Shown one piece after another: positions 39,226 through 47,825 of a stretch of DNA of 64,000 nucleotides (position 1 is its first letter; the number at the start of each line of letters is the position of its first letter). The DNA comes from UBA3941 sp002385665. GTDB lineage: Bacteria; Bacillota; Clostridia; Caldicoprobacterales; UBA3941. The position numbers and the translations under genes were made by a program. A model generated the notes under the pieces. That model was not told the origin of the DNA. It worked only from the letters and a program-made list of their open reading frames with translations, and made no database searches. The stretch spans positions 930,001 to 994,000 of the forward strand of contig JBMNFJ010000016.1 in assembly GCA_050949255.1 (NCBI GenBank), written 5' to 3'.

Positions 39226-41456
39226 ATGGCAAGTTCCTCCTCCGATAACTGGGATAGGGCAATCTGCCTATATACCTCGCAGCTCTTCAATAGCTCCTTA
39301 TGGGTTCCCTGCCCTACTATTCTGCCCTCGTCCAGCACCACAATTTTATCTGCCTTCATTATGGTGTTAATCCTCTGAGCTACTATTAGTATAGTTCTGT
39401 CCTTTATCTCCCGTTTCATGGCCCTTCTGAGTGCGGCATCGGTCCTAAAATCCAGGGCAGAAAAGCTGTCATCGAATATTAATACCTTTGGAGCCCTTGC
39501 TAAGGCTCTTGCGATGGACAATCTCTGTCTCTGCCCACCGGATACATTGGTACCTCCCTGTGATATTTCTGAATGTATACCAGCTTCCTTTTCATCTATA
39601 AATTCCTTGGCTTGGGAAATCTCTATTGATTTTATAACGTCGCCTTCGCTGGCATTAGCATTCTTACCATATTTTATGTTGCTCTCAATAGTACCTTTAA
39701 AAAGTATCCCTTTTTGTGGTACATATCCGATCCTATCCCTTAAGTCCCGAAGCCTTATATCCCTGATGTCTATACCGTCCAACAAAATCTGTCCTTTTGA
39801 TACGTCATAAAACCTGGGAATGAGATTAATTAAAGTGGACTTCCCGCTGCCGGTACTTCCAATAAAAGCTGTAGTTTCTCCCGGCTCCGCTACGAAGGAT
39901 ACGCCCTCTAAAACGCACTCTTCCGCACCGGGATACCTAAAGAAAACATCTTTAAATTCAATACATCCTTTAAAATCCTTACCCAATTCCTTTGGATTCA
40001 TGGGATCGACAATAACCGCTTCCCTATCCAAAACCTCGGAGATTCTCTGGGCGGAAACAGAAGCCCTGGGCAACATTATAGAAACCATGGATATCATAAG
40101 GAAGGACATAATAATCTGCATGGTATACTGAATATAGGCCATCATGTCTCCCACCTGGATAGTACCCTCTTCAATTTGATGTGCACCAACCCATATAATG
40201 AGTAGCATTATTCCATTCATGATAAGCATCATGGTCGGCATCATAATAGTCATCAGCCTGGATACAAAGAGATTGGTTCTGGTCAAATCCTTATTAGCCC
40301 TATCAAATTTATCTTCCTCGAACTTTTGATTATTAAAAGCTCTTATAACCATCATTCCGTTAAGGGCTTCCCTCATGACCAGGTTTACCCTATCCACCAG
40401 CTTTTGCATCTTCTTAAACCGCGGTGTAGCAATGGCAAAAAGCACTGTAACCAGGATAAGTACCGCCATTACGCCAACTGCGACTATCCATGCCATAGAA
40501 GTATCGGTATTAAGGGCCCTAATCACCCCTCCCGTCCCGAGAATAGGTGCGTAAAACACCATTCTTAACAGCATCACAAGGAACATCTGAACCTGTTGTA
40601 TGTCGTTAGTACTCCTGGTTATTAGAGAAGCGGTTGAAAAGTCGTCAAATTCAATATTGGAAAAGGAAACAACCCTTCTAAAGACCTTTTCTCGCAGATC
40701 TTTCCCCAGAGAAGATGATACCCTTGCTGACAGGAATCCAACCAGTATTGACACTGCCATAGCCAGAAGAGCAATAAGCAACATAATCCCGCCTATTTTT
40801 AGGACATAATTGGATTGCTCCTTATGAATGTCGACACCTATAGCCTCATATTCGAGACTAATAAAGTTTATTGCAGATTGGGTTATCATGGAAACGGGCA
40901 TCCTATCAACTTGCTCGTCAATCATAGCTCTTAATTCGTCAATTCTATCTTTTGGCAAGGCTTTCAAGGCTTCAAAGGGATCCACCCCTTGAGGTAAATC
41001 CTCAAAAAGCGCAGCAACCCCTTGTACATTGGATATATCCAGTTCCATACCCCATACTATCAATATGGCTTTCCCAAGAATAGTATTTAGCCTTGCAATT
41101 TCTTTCTTATCCAACGTGTCAAAAACGTATAGGCTTTCCTTTTCCAGGGATGGATATTTCTTTAGATAATATTCATATTCCCTATCCGACAGTAGACCTC
41201 TGTCCAGCAGCTTATAGCTTTTAGTTACAAGTTCCTCTTCATTTTCCCTTAAAACAGCTTTGATCTTCTCTAATCTATCTACCCTTATAACATCCGGTAC
41301 GGCATTCTCTATACCCTTCTGCTGGATTCCAACATTGACTATATTAGACATATAATCAGGCAGGGCTAATTCTGCCATAGCCTGAACAAAAAGCAGAACT
41401 ACAATTATTAGGATTGTAAAGATAAATGGCTTAATTTCCTTAAGCATCCGCAACAT
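39222..41456 (-). CDS. ABC exporter half-transporter, degenerate ATPase site (YfiB/LmrC type)
   Basis: A 744-aa protein with an exporter domain and nucleotide-binding domain. Between membrane helices 1 and 2 (about residues 35-215) it has a large charged insert, making it longer than its partner. Walker A GSTGSGKST (near 535) and signature VSGGQRQ (near 640) are normal, but Walker B ends FDDSFSALD, with Asp for the catalytic Glu, and the H-loop His is Gln (IVAQRINTI). This asymmetry is typical of heterodimeric exporters such as TM287/288. The start is ATG 41456, with GAGGTGG upstream. It overlaps the partner gene. Confidence 0.92.
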   Translation of the reverse strand: MLRMLKEIKPFIFTILIIVVLLFVQAMAELALPDYMSNIVNVGIQQKGIENAVPDVIRVDRLEKIKAVLRENEEELVTKSYKLLDRGLLSDREYEYYLKKYPSLEKESLYVFDTLDKKEIARLNTILGKAILIVWGMELDISNVQGVAALFEDLPQGVDPFEALKALPKDRIDELRAMIDEQVDRMPVSMITQSAINFISLEYEAIGVDIHKEQSNYVLKIGGIMLLIALLAMAVSILVGFLSARVSSSLGKDLREKVFRRVVSFSNIEFDDFSTASLITRSTNDIQQVQMFLVMLLRMVFYAPILGTGGVIRALNTDTSMAWIVAVGVMAVLILVTVLFAIATPRFKKMQKLVDRVNLVMREALNGMMVIRAFNNQKFEEDKFDRANKDLTRTNLFVSRLMTIMMPTMMLIMNGIMLLIIWVGAHQIEEGTIQVGDMMAYIQYTMQIIMSFLMISMVSIMLPRASVSAQRISEVLDREAVIVDPMNPKELGKDFKGCIEFKDVFFRYPGAEECVLEGVSFVAEPGETTAFIGSTGSGKSTLINLIPRFYDVSKGQILLDGIDIRDIRLRDLRDRIGYVPQKGILFKGTIESNIKYGKNANASEGDVIKSIEISQAKEFIDEKEAGIHSEISQGGTNVSGGQRQRLSIARALARAPKVLIFDDSFSALDFRTDAALRRAMKREIKDRTILIVAQRINTIMKADKIVVLDEGRIVGQGTHKELLKSCEVYRQIALSQLSEEELAI

Positions 41457-41835
41457 TGTTTTCCACCTCGATTTCCTGATACCCGATCCCCTACATGAGC
41501 TTCTTTTTCCATCTATTGTATGGGTATAATAATGATGAAGTTTAAGATCTGTACAAAACAAAATATGAAGAATCTTAATCTATTCATATCACTATGTTAT
41601 CACAATTTGTAGTAATCTAAGAATATCATCTATATTAGCACTCTTGTTTTCTACAGTCAATATGTGGAAAAATATAAATAATCTCTCTATATCTATACCC
41701 AAACTGGAAAATTAACCAATCCGATTTCTCCATTAATTATGGTGAAAAAACTTTCTATAAAAAGAGGATTCCCTAACTATTTGGCGAATTAAGGAATAAA
41801 GATAGAATAATTTCCTAATATCAGGAGTGATCATT
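41457..41835. other. 379-bp divergent region
   Basis: Lies between the ABC exporter (minus) and the signalling cluster (plus). A possible plus-strand promoter TTGTAG-N18-TATATT (41607-41636) is weak. No gene with a ribosome binding site was seen. Confidence 0.4.
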
Positions 41836-42462
41836 ATGAGTGACCTAACTGATTATGAGGTTTTAATAAACAAGATTCCTGGTATCATCTCTTCTCGATT
41901 TGTTACCAATTCAGATAATGAGATCATTGAGCTCCACGTATTAGCCAACATTTATCGCTCGCCAAAACAGCTGGTTAGGGATATTCAATCGGCTTTACTA
42001 ACTACATATAATATAAAAATTGATCACAAGATCATAAGTGTTGCCCAAATAGATGACGGGGTATTAGGCCCTAGAGAGCAAAGGTTCAACTTACATTTTG
42101 TAAAAGTTCTTTCAGAGGGACCCAAGTCCCAGGTCGAGGTGATCCTATTAAGGGATGATGAATCCTTCCTAGGGGTGGCTCAAGGTGGAAACTCCTTGGG
42201 CAGTCGCATGCGTTTGATATCCGAAGCTACCTTAAATGCAATAGAAAATGCCCTGGGCTTAGAGTATGTGTTTATCCTGGATGACGTTACCCCTGTTCAT
42301 GTATCAGGCAATAAAGCCTTTATGGTAACCGTATCCCACCTGTTCGAATTAGGTGAAGAGTTGTTATGCGGGTGTTGCATAGTCACCAAGGACGAAAATG
42401 AAGCGGTGGTAAAGGCAACCTTAGATGCTATCAATCGCAGAGTTGTCAGATATTTTAAATAG
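41836..42462 (+). CDS. Conserved-looking unknown protein with an ACT-like N-terminal and LeuA-dimer-like C-terminal region
   Basis: A 208-aa soluble protein of no family I can name. The N-terminal part (ELHVLANIYRSPKQLVRDIQSALLTTYNIKIDHKIISVAQI) has the strand-helix-strand rhythm of a small ligand-binding or ACT-like fold. The C-terminal half (RLISEATLNAIENALG then VSHLFELGEELLCGCCIVTKDENEAVVKATLDAINRRV) is reminiscent of the LeuA allosteric domain. No catalytic motif is visible. The start is ATG 41836, eight bases after AGGAG. It is first in a plus-strand cluster with an HD-GYP protein, so a sensing or regulatory role is possible but unproven. Confidence 0.65.
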   Translation: MSDLTDYEVLINKIPGIISSRFVTNSDNEIIELHVLANIYRSPKQLVRDIQSALLTTYNIKIDHKIISVAQIDDGVLGPREQRFNLHFVKVLSEGPKSQVEVILLRDDESFLGVAQGGNSLGSRMRLISEATLNAIENALGLEYVFILDDVTPVHVSGNKAFMVTVSHLFELGEELLCGCCIVTKDENEAVVKATLDAINRRVVRYFK

Positions 42463-42469
42463 CGCCATT

Positions 42470-42690
42470 AATAGGCCAAACCATCTATAAAATCCTTAAT
42501 CAACCCAATTTAATAGCGGAGCGGATATGGCCTGTCTGACTAGCTGATGACAGAGATTATATTAGGAGGCTATATCTAGATGAAAAAGATAGTAGTTAAG
42601 GTATTAGTTGCACTGTCTGCATTACTTTCCTTGATACTTGCCGGCGGTGCCAGTGTAGGCTGGTATTAATCTAAAATGGTTTGGCCTATT
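42470..42690. repeat. 15-bp perfect inverted repeat around a peptide gene
   Basis: AATAGGCCAAACCAT at 42470-42484 and its exact complement ATGGTTTGGCCTATT at 42676-42690 bracket the 29-codon peptide gene. The arms are 191 bases apart. No flanking target duplication was seen. In RNA they could pair and close a long loop, placing the right arm about ten bases before the HD-GYP ribosome binding site. Confidence 0.75.
42580..42669 (+). CDS. 29-aa peptide resembling an AgrD-type leader
   Basis: ATG 42580 follows AGGAGG at ten bases. The product starts MKKIVVKV, continues with a hydrophobic stretch of Leu, Ala, Ser and Ile, and ends GGASVGWY before TAA. The basic start plus hydrophobic helix resembles the leader part of cyclic lactone autoinducer (AgrD-like) peptides of Clostridia, but there is no core Cys and no acidic tail, and no agrB is in the window. 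It may be a secreted or membrane peptide, or a short regulatory leader. Its position just before the HD-GYP gene suggests a functional link. Confidence 0.55.
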   Translation: MKKIVVKVLVALSALLSLILAGGASVGWY

Positions 42691-42713
42691 CTTGTCTAGA
42701 AAGGTGTTTAAGC

Positions 42714-44012
42714 ATGGATAAAAAATCTATAGCCTTCTTATCGTTTACTATATCCATCGGTATTCTTATTTTAGGATTTTCCATATACAAAATTTTTGGA
42801 CAAGTCAAGTTTTTTGATATCTTATATTGGATACTTTTAGCCGGCCTTTGCCAATCCTTTTTAGTGGTATTTAATAAGGATCGTTATGTAAGCGTGGTAT
42901 TTGCAATAATATTCGCGGTCCAACTCACCTACGGTACATATCACAGTGTAATAATAGCCGCAGGGAGCCAAGTTTTTTTTGTGTACAAGGAAAAGCCCCA
43001 AACCTATAGGCATATTTTCAGTGTTCCCCCATATAAGACTCTTTTTAACGTAGCAAATGTTTGTATATCGGCTTTCATATCGGGGTCAACATTGGAATTT
43101 TTATCAAAGGTATATGATCTAAACATAAAGATGTTTGCATTTACACTACTTATGTTGATCTACACAATTTCATATGCTCTATTAAACACCGGAATACTTA
43201 TGGGCCTCATGTCTTTTCTTAACAAAGATTCGTTTTTTAAGCTTTGGCTCGGCCTTATGTCCTGGATACTACCGAATTTTGCTGCCATCGCTCCTTTTGG
43301 GTGCTTTATTGCCCTTCTATATAATCAACCTCAGGGGAAAATTTATATCGCCTTGCTGGTAGGACCGCTGCTGTTAGCTCGCCATTCCTTCCAATTGTAT
43401 CAAAATTCCAAGGAGCTATATTACAAGACAGTTAAAGCCCTCACAGCCGCTATTGAAGCAAAGGATCCTTATACGGAAGGCCACTCGCGTAGAGTTGAAG
43501 GATATGCCCGTCAAATTGCACAAGAGCTTAAACTTGATAAAGCTACCATCCATTCTATAGAGGTGGCTGCTCTTCTCCATGATATAGGCAAAATAGGTAT
43601 TAACGATTATATTTTAAATAAGAAGGAGAATCTCAGCGATTCAGAGTTTTCCCAAATACACGAGCACCCTATAATAGGTTTAAAAATATTGGAGGATATT
43701 GAACTACCCTTTAAAAGTAAAGAAATAATAAAGTTTCATCACGAAAGATATGACGGTAAGGGATATCCACTAGGACTTGGAGGGGACCAGATCCCCATAG
43801 AGGCATACATCCTTTCTGCTGCTGATGCCTATGATGCTATGACCTCTAATCGCCCATACAGGGATGCGATGCCGCCAGCAAGAGCAGCTGAAATACTGAT
43901 TGCAAACAGCGGCACCCAGTTTCATCCCGATGTCGTGAATGCCTTTATCAAGGTACTGAAGCGCAAAAACATAAATACTCAAAAAAGGGAAATGGAAGAC
44001 AATGTTGATTGA
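42714..44012 (+). CDS. Membrane HD-GYP domain phosphodiesterase
   Basis: A 432-aa protein with an N-terminal membrane domain of about six helices (residues 5-225) and a C-terminal HD-GYP domain. Motifs: EAKDPYTEGHSRRVEGYA, LLHDIGKIGI (HD near 290), HHERYDGKGYP (GYP-type, near 342) and AYDAMTSNRPYR. HD-GYP enzymes typically hydrolyse cyclic di-GMP. The membrane part likely senses an unknown signal. The start is ATG 42714 after AAAGGTG. It overlaps the next gene by 11 bases, and the small peptide gene lies just upstream. Confidence 0.88.
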   Translation: MDKKSIAFLSFTISIGILILGFSIYKIFGQVKFFDILYWILLAGLCQSFLVVFNKDRYVSVVFAIIFAVQLTYGTYHSVIIAAGSQVFFVYKEKPQTYRHIFSVPPYKTLFNVANVCISAFISGSTLEFLSKVYDLNIKMFAFTLLMLIYTISYALLNTGILMGLMSFLNKDSFFKLWLGLMSWILPNFAAIAPFGCFIALLYNQPQGKIYIALLVGPLLLARHSFQLYQNSKELYYKTVKALTAAIEAKDPYTEGHSRRVEGYARQIAQELKLDKATIHSIEVAALLHDIGKIGINDYILNKKENLSDSEFSQIHEHPIIGLKILEDIELPFKSKEIIKFHHERYDGKGYPLGLGGDQIPIEAYILSAADAYDAMTSNRPYRDAMPPARAAEILIANSGTQFHPDVVNAFIKVLKRKNINTQKREMEDNVD

Positions 44013-44568
44013 AGGTATCATAATCGGTATAGTAACAGGTTATCTAAGAGGAGGCAGACTCCGCCGCCTTGCTAATCTTAATCTAAAAGCTTATTATCTG
44101 CTTTTCATAGCTGTAATAATAGAAATAACCCTTAATTATGTCTTAATTAATCATAATGACATTATACTGGAGGCTTATTCTCTTATCGCAGTTGTAATTC
44201 AATACCTGCTCATATTTGTATTTGTAGGTCTCAATTTAAATAAACCCTATACCTGGCTAATAGGAACTGGCGTTTTACTTAATTTTATCGTTATCGTTGC
44301 TAACTTCGGGGCTATGCCGGTATCCTCTCAAATACTGAGTTTGGCTTCGCCATCAAAGAAAATGACTCTGCTTGGAGAAGGTAAATTCTATACTTATAAA
44401 CTGGTGGAGTCCGGCGTCCTTCTATGGTTTTTAGGTGATATTATTCGCATCTCCTTTCCCCTACGACATTTTATAAGTATAGGTGATATATTGCTATCTG
44501 TGGGCGTCCTTTTGTTGATCCAAAAATCCATGACAGAACCGGAATATGATCAGCAAGGAGTTGCCTAA
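44002..44568 (+). CDS. DUF5317-like membrane protein
   Basis: A 188-aa protein with about five membrane helices. The N-terminal MLIEGIIIGIVTGYLRGGRLRRLANL, the FGAMPVSS motif and the long loop with GEGKFYTYKLVESG are as I recall in DUF5317 proteins; no function is known. The ATG lies inside the end of the HD-GYP gene (11-base overlap), so both are probably made together. Its stop overlaps the convergent lipoate ligase stop by four bases. Confidence 0.7.
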   Translation: MLIEGIIIGIVTGYLRGGRLRRLANLNLKAYYLLFIAVIIEITLNYVLINHNDIILEAYSLIAVVIQYLLIFVFVGLNLNKPYTWLIGTGVLLNFIVIVANFGAMPVSSQILSLASPSKKMTLLGEGKFYTYKLVESGVLLWFLGDIIRISFPLRHFISIGDILLSVGVLLLIQKSMTEPEYDQQGVA

Positions 44569-45557
44569 AAACCCTTATCCCTTATCCAACTTGCCATATC
44601 TTGCAACATCTCCTCTCTTTTTGCCCCGATCTTTACTTGGGTTAAGGAGTCAGCAATATGTTCAGAATTGAATAGGCATCCTTGCAAGATTTTCGGAATC
44701 ATCTCTATAAGGGCTTCATCCATGGCATCAGAATACACATGAGCCTTTGCTATTCTGGCCTGCTCCAGTTCTAAACCTAATTGAATTCCTCCCCATGGAA
44801 ATCGCGTGTTCAGTTCAATATCAAATTTAGGAGACTCTCCAAAACGCCACTCCCAAGATTTGTATTTCTCATTGAGCCTATTTAATGAATCCTGATCGAT
44901 TCCCTCTTCCCCATATCTGATATCCTGGGTCTGCCCGTACACCCGCTCAAATGATTTTATCAGACCTTGAATCATGCTTGGTATATCCAGTCCGGGGTTG
45001 TACTCGCATAGATTGACTACTCTTGATCTTATGGATTCAATACCTTTTGAACGAATCTTATCCTCGGGCACTTCCAGATACCTGGTCAATTTCTCCATAT
45101 TGGCCGATATCAGAATAGTGCCATGGTGTAGGGCAGACCTTTTTCGGAAGCAAAAGGCATTTCCGGAAAATTTCTTATCATCTACAGTCAGATCATTCCT
45201 GCCGCTAAAAACTGCCTTGATACCCATGTCATTTACAGCACCCAATACGACTTCCAATTGCTTGTTCACATCGTAGTAGCGTTTATCCACCAAAAATGAA
45301 AAGTTGAGATTGCCCGTATCATGAAAGACTGCCCCACCGCCGGAGCTTCTGCGAGCCAGCTTACCCCCCTCTGATTCCAGTAGCTGTATTCGGCATTCCT
45401 TCCAAGCGTTTTGATTCTTTCCTATTACGACAGTATTTTGATTCTGCCACAGGTAAAGTATGCATTCCTTGGGCTTTACGTCCTCTAATAGGTATTCTTC
45501 TATTGCTAAGTTTCTCCATGGATCTAAATTGTTTCCTATCACTATTCTTGTGTTCAT
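44565..45557 (-). CDS. lplA: Lipoate-protein ligase A family
   Basis: Attaches lipoate (or octanoate) to the lipoyl domains of dehydrogenase or glycine cleavage H proteins. About 330 aa. Motifs are NLAIEEYLL, VVIGKNQNAW, the ARRSSGGGAVFHDTGNLNFSF core, KFSGNAF and HHGTILI. An accessory C-terminal domain follows. I chose ATG 45557; neither it nor ATG 45569 has a clear ribosome binding site. No lipoylated enzyme genes are nearby, so the substrate is unknown. Confidence 0.9.
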   Translation of the reverse strand: MNTRIVIGNNLDPWRNLAIEEYLLEDVKPKECILYLWQNQNTVVIGKNQNAWKECRIQLLESEGGKLARRSSGGGAVFHDTGNLNFSFLVDKRYYDVNKQLEVVLGAVNDMGIKAVFSGRNDLTVDDKKFSGNAFCFRKRSALHHGTILISANMEKLTRYLEVPEDKIRSKGIESIRSRVVNLCEYNPGLDIPSMIQGLIKSFERVYGQTQDIRYGEEGIDQDSLNRLNEKYKSWEWRFGESPKFDIELNTRFPWGGIQLGLELEQARIAKAHVYSDAMDEALIEMIPKILQGCLFNSEHIADSLTQVKIGAKREEMLQDMASWIRDKGF

Positions 45558-45626
45558 TAGCCCGGGCATGAATATTCACGTATTTGATGGCGTGAAAATG
45601 CCCATCCCCCCTTTATGTAGAATCTT

Positions 45627-46748
45627 CTATGAATTTTCAGACAGTCTGAGTATTTCTCTCAATACTTCCTCTCTCTTGGCATTGACTTCGTTAAAGTCCA
45701 TGGCTTCAATATAATACCTTTCCAACTGCCCATGAACTTCCCTTGCCCTGGATATAAAATCAACCGCCCTATCTATCAGATGATAAAAACGCTTTTTTGC
45801 CGCTCCCATATCATCTGCAAACTCCAGGATAGCTTTATTCATTAAATAATCATCAAAGTCTATATATGACTCAAAGGACCTGTCCCCCAAAATTAAAATA
45901 TTGTTTCCCAGAACTTGGTTCACATTGACCAATACTCTTTTCAATTGGGGAAGAATCAAGATATCCAATTCTCCAATATCTATTGGGGAATGAAACTGTT
46001 GGGTAGAGAGTCCCAGGTCTTCGGCCTTCTGGGCTAACCGGCTTATAGCCTTCCCCACCCCCGATCCCGGTCTGCCCGAAAAAGCATAGACCTTATGATC
46101 GGGCTCAACCAGGCTATTAGTATAATTACGTATACCTTTACCGCTTATGGCTGTCGCAAAGAAGTGAGTATGGTGTGCTTCCCTTGTGGAAAAGTCCTCA
46201 TAGCCCTTAAAGAGGTCAATCATCACTTGCCTTAAGACAGAGTTATATTCTTTTTCGTTAAAGTCATCTTCAACATAGGATCTCCACTCATCATAGGCGA
46301 TTCTGGCTTCTCTTAGGTGATTATAGGCCGATTTAAACAATCTGGCGCCCCGTTTGTTTAGTTGTAAAATCTCTTCCTTGTATTTAGCCAGTATGGTTTC
46401 ATCCCAATACTGGCCCAACCAGACTATATCATCGGTTATGCCCGGGTTCCTAGGATCTACAGTATGGGGCGATGTACCGTCCAACAGTGCAATCCCCAAT
46501 TCCGGTATGGATATGGCATCCAAAGAATCCGGATCTGTTGGGCACCGATATTCTACCAGATCAAAGCCTAAATCCAGCATATGGCTTCCTATCCCGGCCA
46601 TAAATGTGGACTTGCCCGCCCCCGGACCCCCTTTTATTATATAGCGTTTGACATAATCCCCACCGATAATGTAATCAAAAAAAGAATGAAACCCCATAGG
46701 AGTGTTACCCCCGGGAAAAACCCTTCTTACCTTGCCTTTACTGCTCAT
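45627..46748 (-). CDS. P-loop ATPase of the PRK06851 type
   Basis: A 373-aa soluble protein with two nucleotide-binding loops: GGPGAGKSTFM (near 40) and FSGRPGSGVGKAI (near 225), so probably two fused ATPase folds. SIPELGIALLDGTSPHTVDPRNPG and REAHHTHFFATAISGKGI are further conserved-looking segments. Such proteins are widespread in Clostridia without known function. It is followed 70 bases later by the prenyltransferase gene, but no functional tie is evident. Confidence 0.75.
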   Translation of the reverse strand: MSSKGKVRRVFPGGNTPMGFHSFFDYIIGGDYVKRYIIKGGPGAGKSTFMAGIGSHMLDLGFDLVEYRCPTDPDSLDAISIPELGIALLDGTSPHTVDPRNPGITDDIVWLGQYWDETILAKYKEEILQLNKRGARLFKSAYNHLREARIAYDEWRSYVEDDFNEKEYNSVLRQVMIDLFKGYEDFSTREAHHTHFFATAISGKGIRNYTNSLVEPDHKVYAFSGRPGSGVGKAISRLAQKAEDLGLSTQQFHSPIDIGELDILILPQLKRVLVNVNQVLGNNILILGDRSFESYIDFDDYLMNKAILEFADDMGAAKKRFYHLIDRAVDFISRAREVHGQLERYYIEAMDFNEVNAKREEVLREILRLSENS

Positions 46749-46818
46749 ACTTTTCCGTCCCCTTCCATAACCATATTCTACTTTCTATGATATGCGGGTA
46801 TAGCAATTTTGGAAGGCC

Positions 46819-47745
46819 TTACTTCGTAAGTAGAGAAGCAATTATCATAACCAATCCCGTTATCTGATAGATTCCTATAGTACCGGCATTTGCCTTAATT
46901 AGCTTTGGGATGTTGTTGAATTCCTTTCTGGCTATTTTAACGGACCTAAAAGCCAAGGGTATGCTAATCCAACCAATTAACCATATAATGTTCCTATACA
47001 GCGCTGCAACCAATATAAATGAGGCATAGGCCAAGATAAACAGCAATCCATATACCAGAATACCCTTCTCTTTCCCCAGCCTTACTACCCAGTTTTTTTT
47101 ATTGCCTTTCATATCCGCTTCATAGTCAGGATATTGATTGATCCATAATACGTTGGCTATAAGGAATCCCAATGGTAGTCCGACTATCATGACTTTAAAG
47201 TCAAATCTCCCGGACATAACCAAATAGATTCCCAAGGTTATCAAGGGTCCAAAGGTAAACCCAACAGCAAATTCCCCCAATCCCCTGTAGGCAAATTTCA
47301 AAGGTGGAACGCTGTAGAATATGGATATAAGGACTCCCAATAGACCCACCCACAAAACTCTTGGTTCTTTAAAGACCACAATCAACAGACCTATACCACA
47401 GGCAGAGGCAAAGGTACCCAAAGCAATGTACATGACTTCCCTCAGGGTAAGTTTGCCCTGGACTATGGTCTTTTTCCCGCCACTGAAGGGAGTTCTGTTC
47501 TCCGGGGCTATATTTCTATCTACACCCGTTTTGTAGTCTATATACTCATTAATGGCATTTTTACCTATTTCTATAAGGTAGATACCCATCAGTGAAAGGA
47601 TGAACCATAGAAAATCGAATCCGCCTGTTACGCTATAGGACAATGAGGCCCCTACCAACATGGGGACCGTGGAAGCAATCCATATCTTTGGATCTGCCAG
47701 CTGCCAAAATCCGCCCCATAGACGTTTGAGTTCTGCAATTTCCAT
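46819..47745 (-). CDS. UbiA family prenyltransferase
   Basis: An integral membrane enzyme (308 aa, about eight helices) that joins a polyprenyl group to an aromatic or other acceptor. The two aspartate-rich metal-binding motifs are NEYIDYKTGVDR (near 70) and NQYPDYEADMKGNKKNWVVRLG (near 190). It resembles the MenA branch, but no other menaquinone genes are nearby, so the acceptor is unknown. The start is ATG 47745, nine bases after GGAG; an ATG at 47760 is possible. Confidence 0.88.
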   Translation of the reverse strand: MEIAELKRLWGGFWQLADPKIWIASTVPMLVGASLSYSVTGGFDFLWFILSLMGIYLIEIGKNAINEYIDYKTGVDRNIAPENRTPFSGGKKTIVQGKLTLREVMYIALGTFASACGIGLLIVVFKEPRVLWVGLLGVLISIFYSVPPLKFAYRGLGEFAVGFTFGPLITLGIYLVMSGRFDFKVMIVGLPLGFLIANVLWINQYPDYEADMKGNKKNWVVRLGKEKGILVYGLLFILAYASFILVAALYRNIIWLIGWISIPLAFRSVKIARKEFNNIPKLIKANAGTIGIYQITGLVMIIASLLTK

Positions 47746-47825
47746 AATCCCATACTCCATTACTATAAGATATTATGTTTAGACAGTATAACAAAACTTC
47801 TCATCCGGTTCCTATACAATGGACC

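Noticed and set aside
41800..41826. TAAGGAATA and AGAATAA as a sigma-H promoter before the 208-aa gene
   Set aside because: The two boxes are only about three bases apart; the required spacing is 11 to 12.
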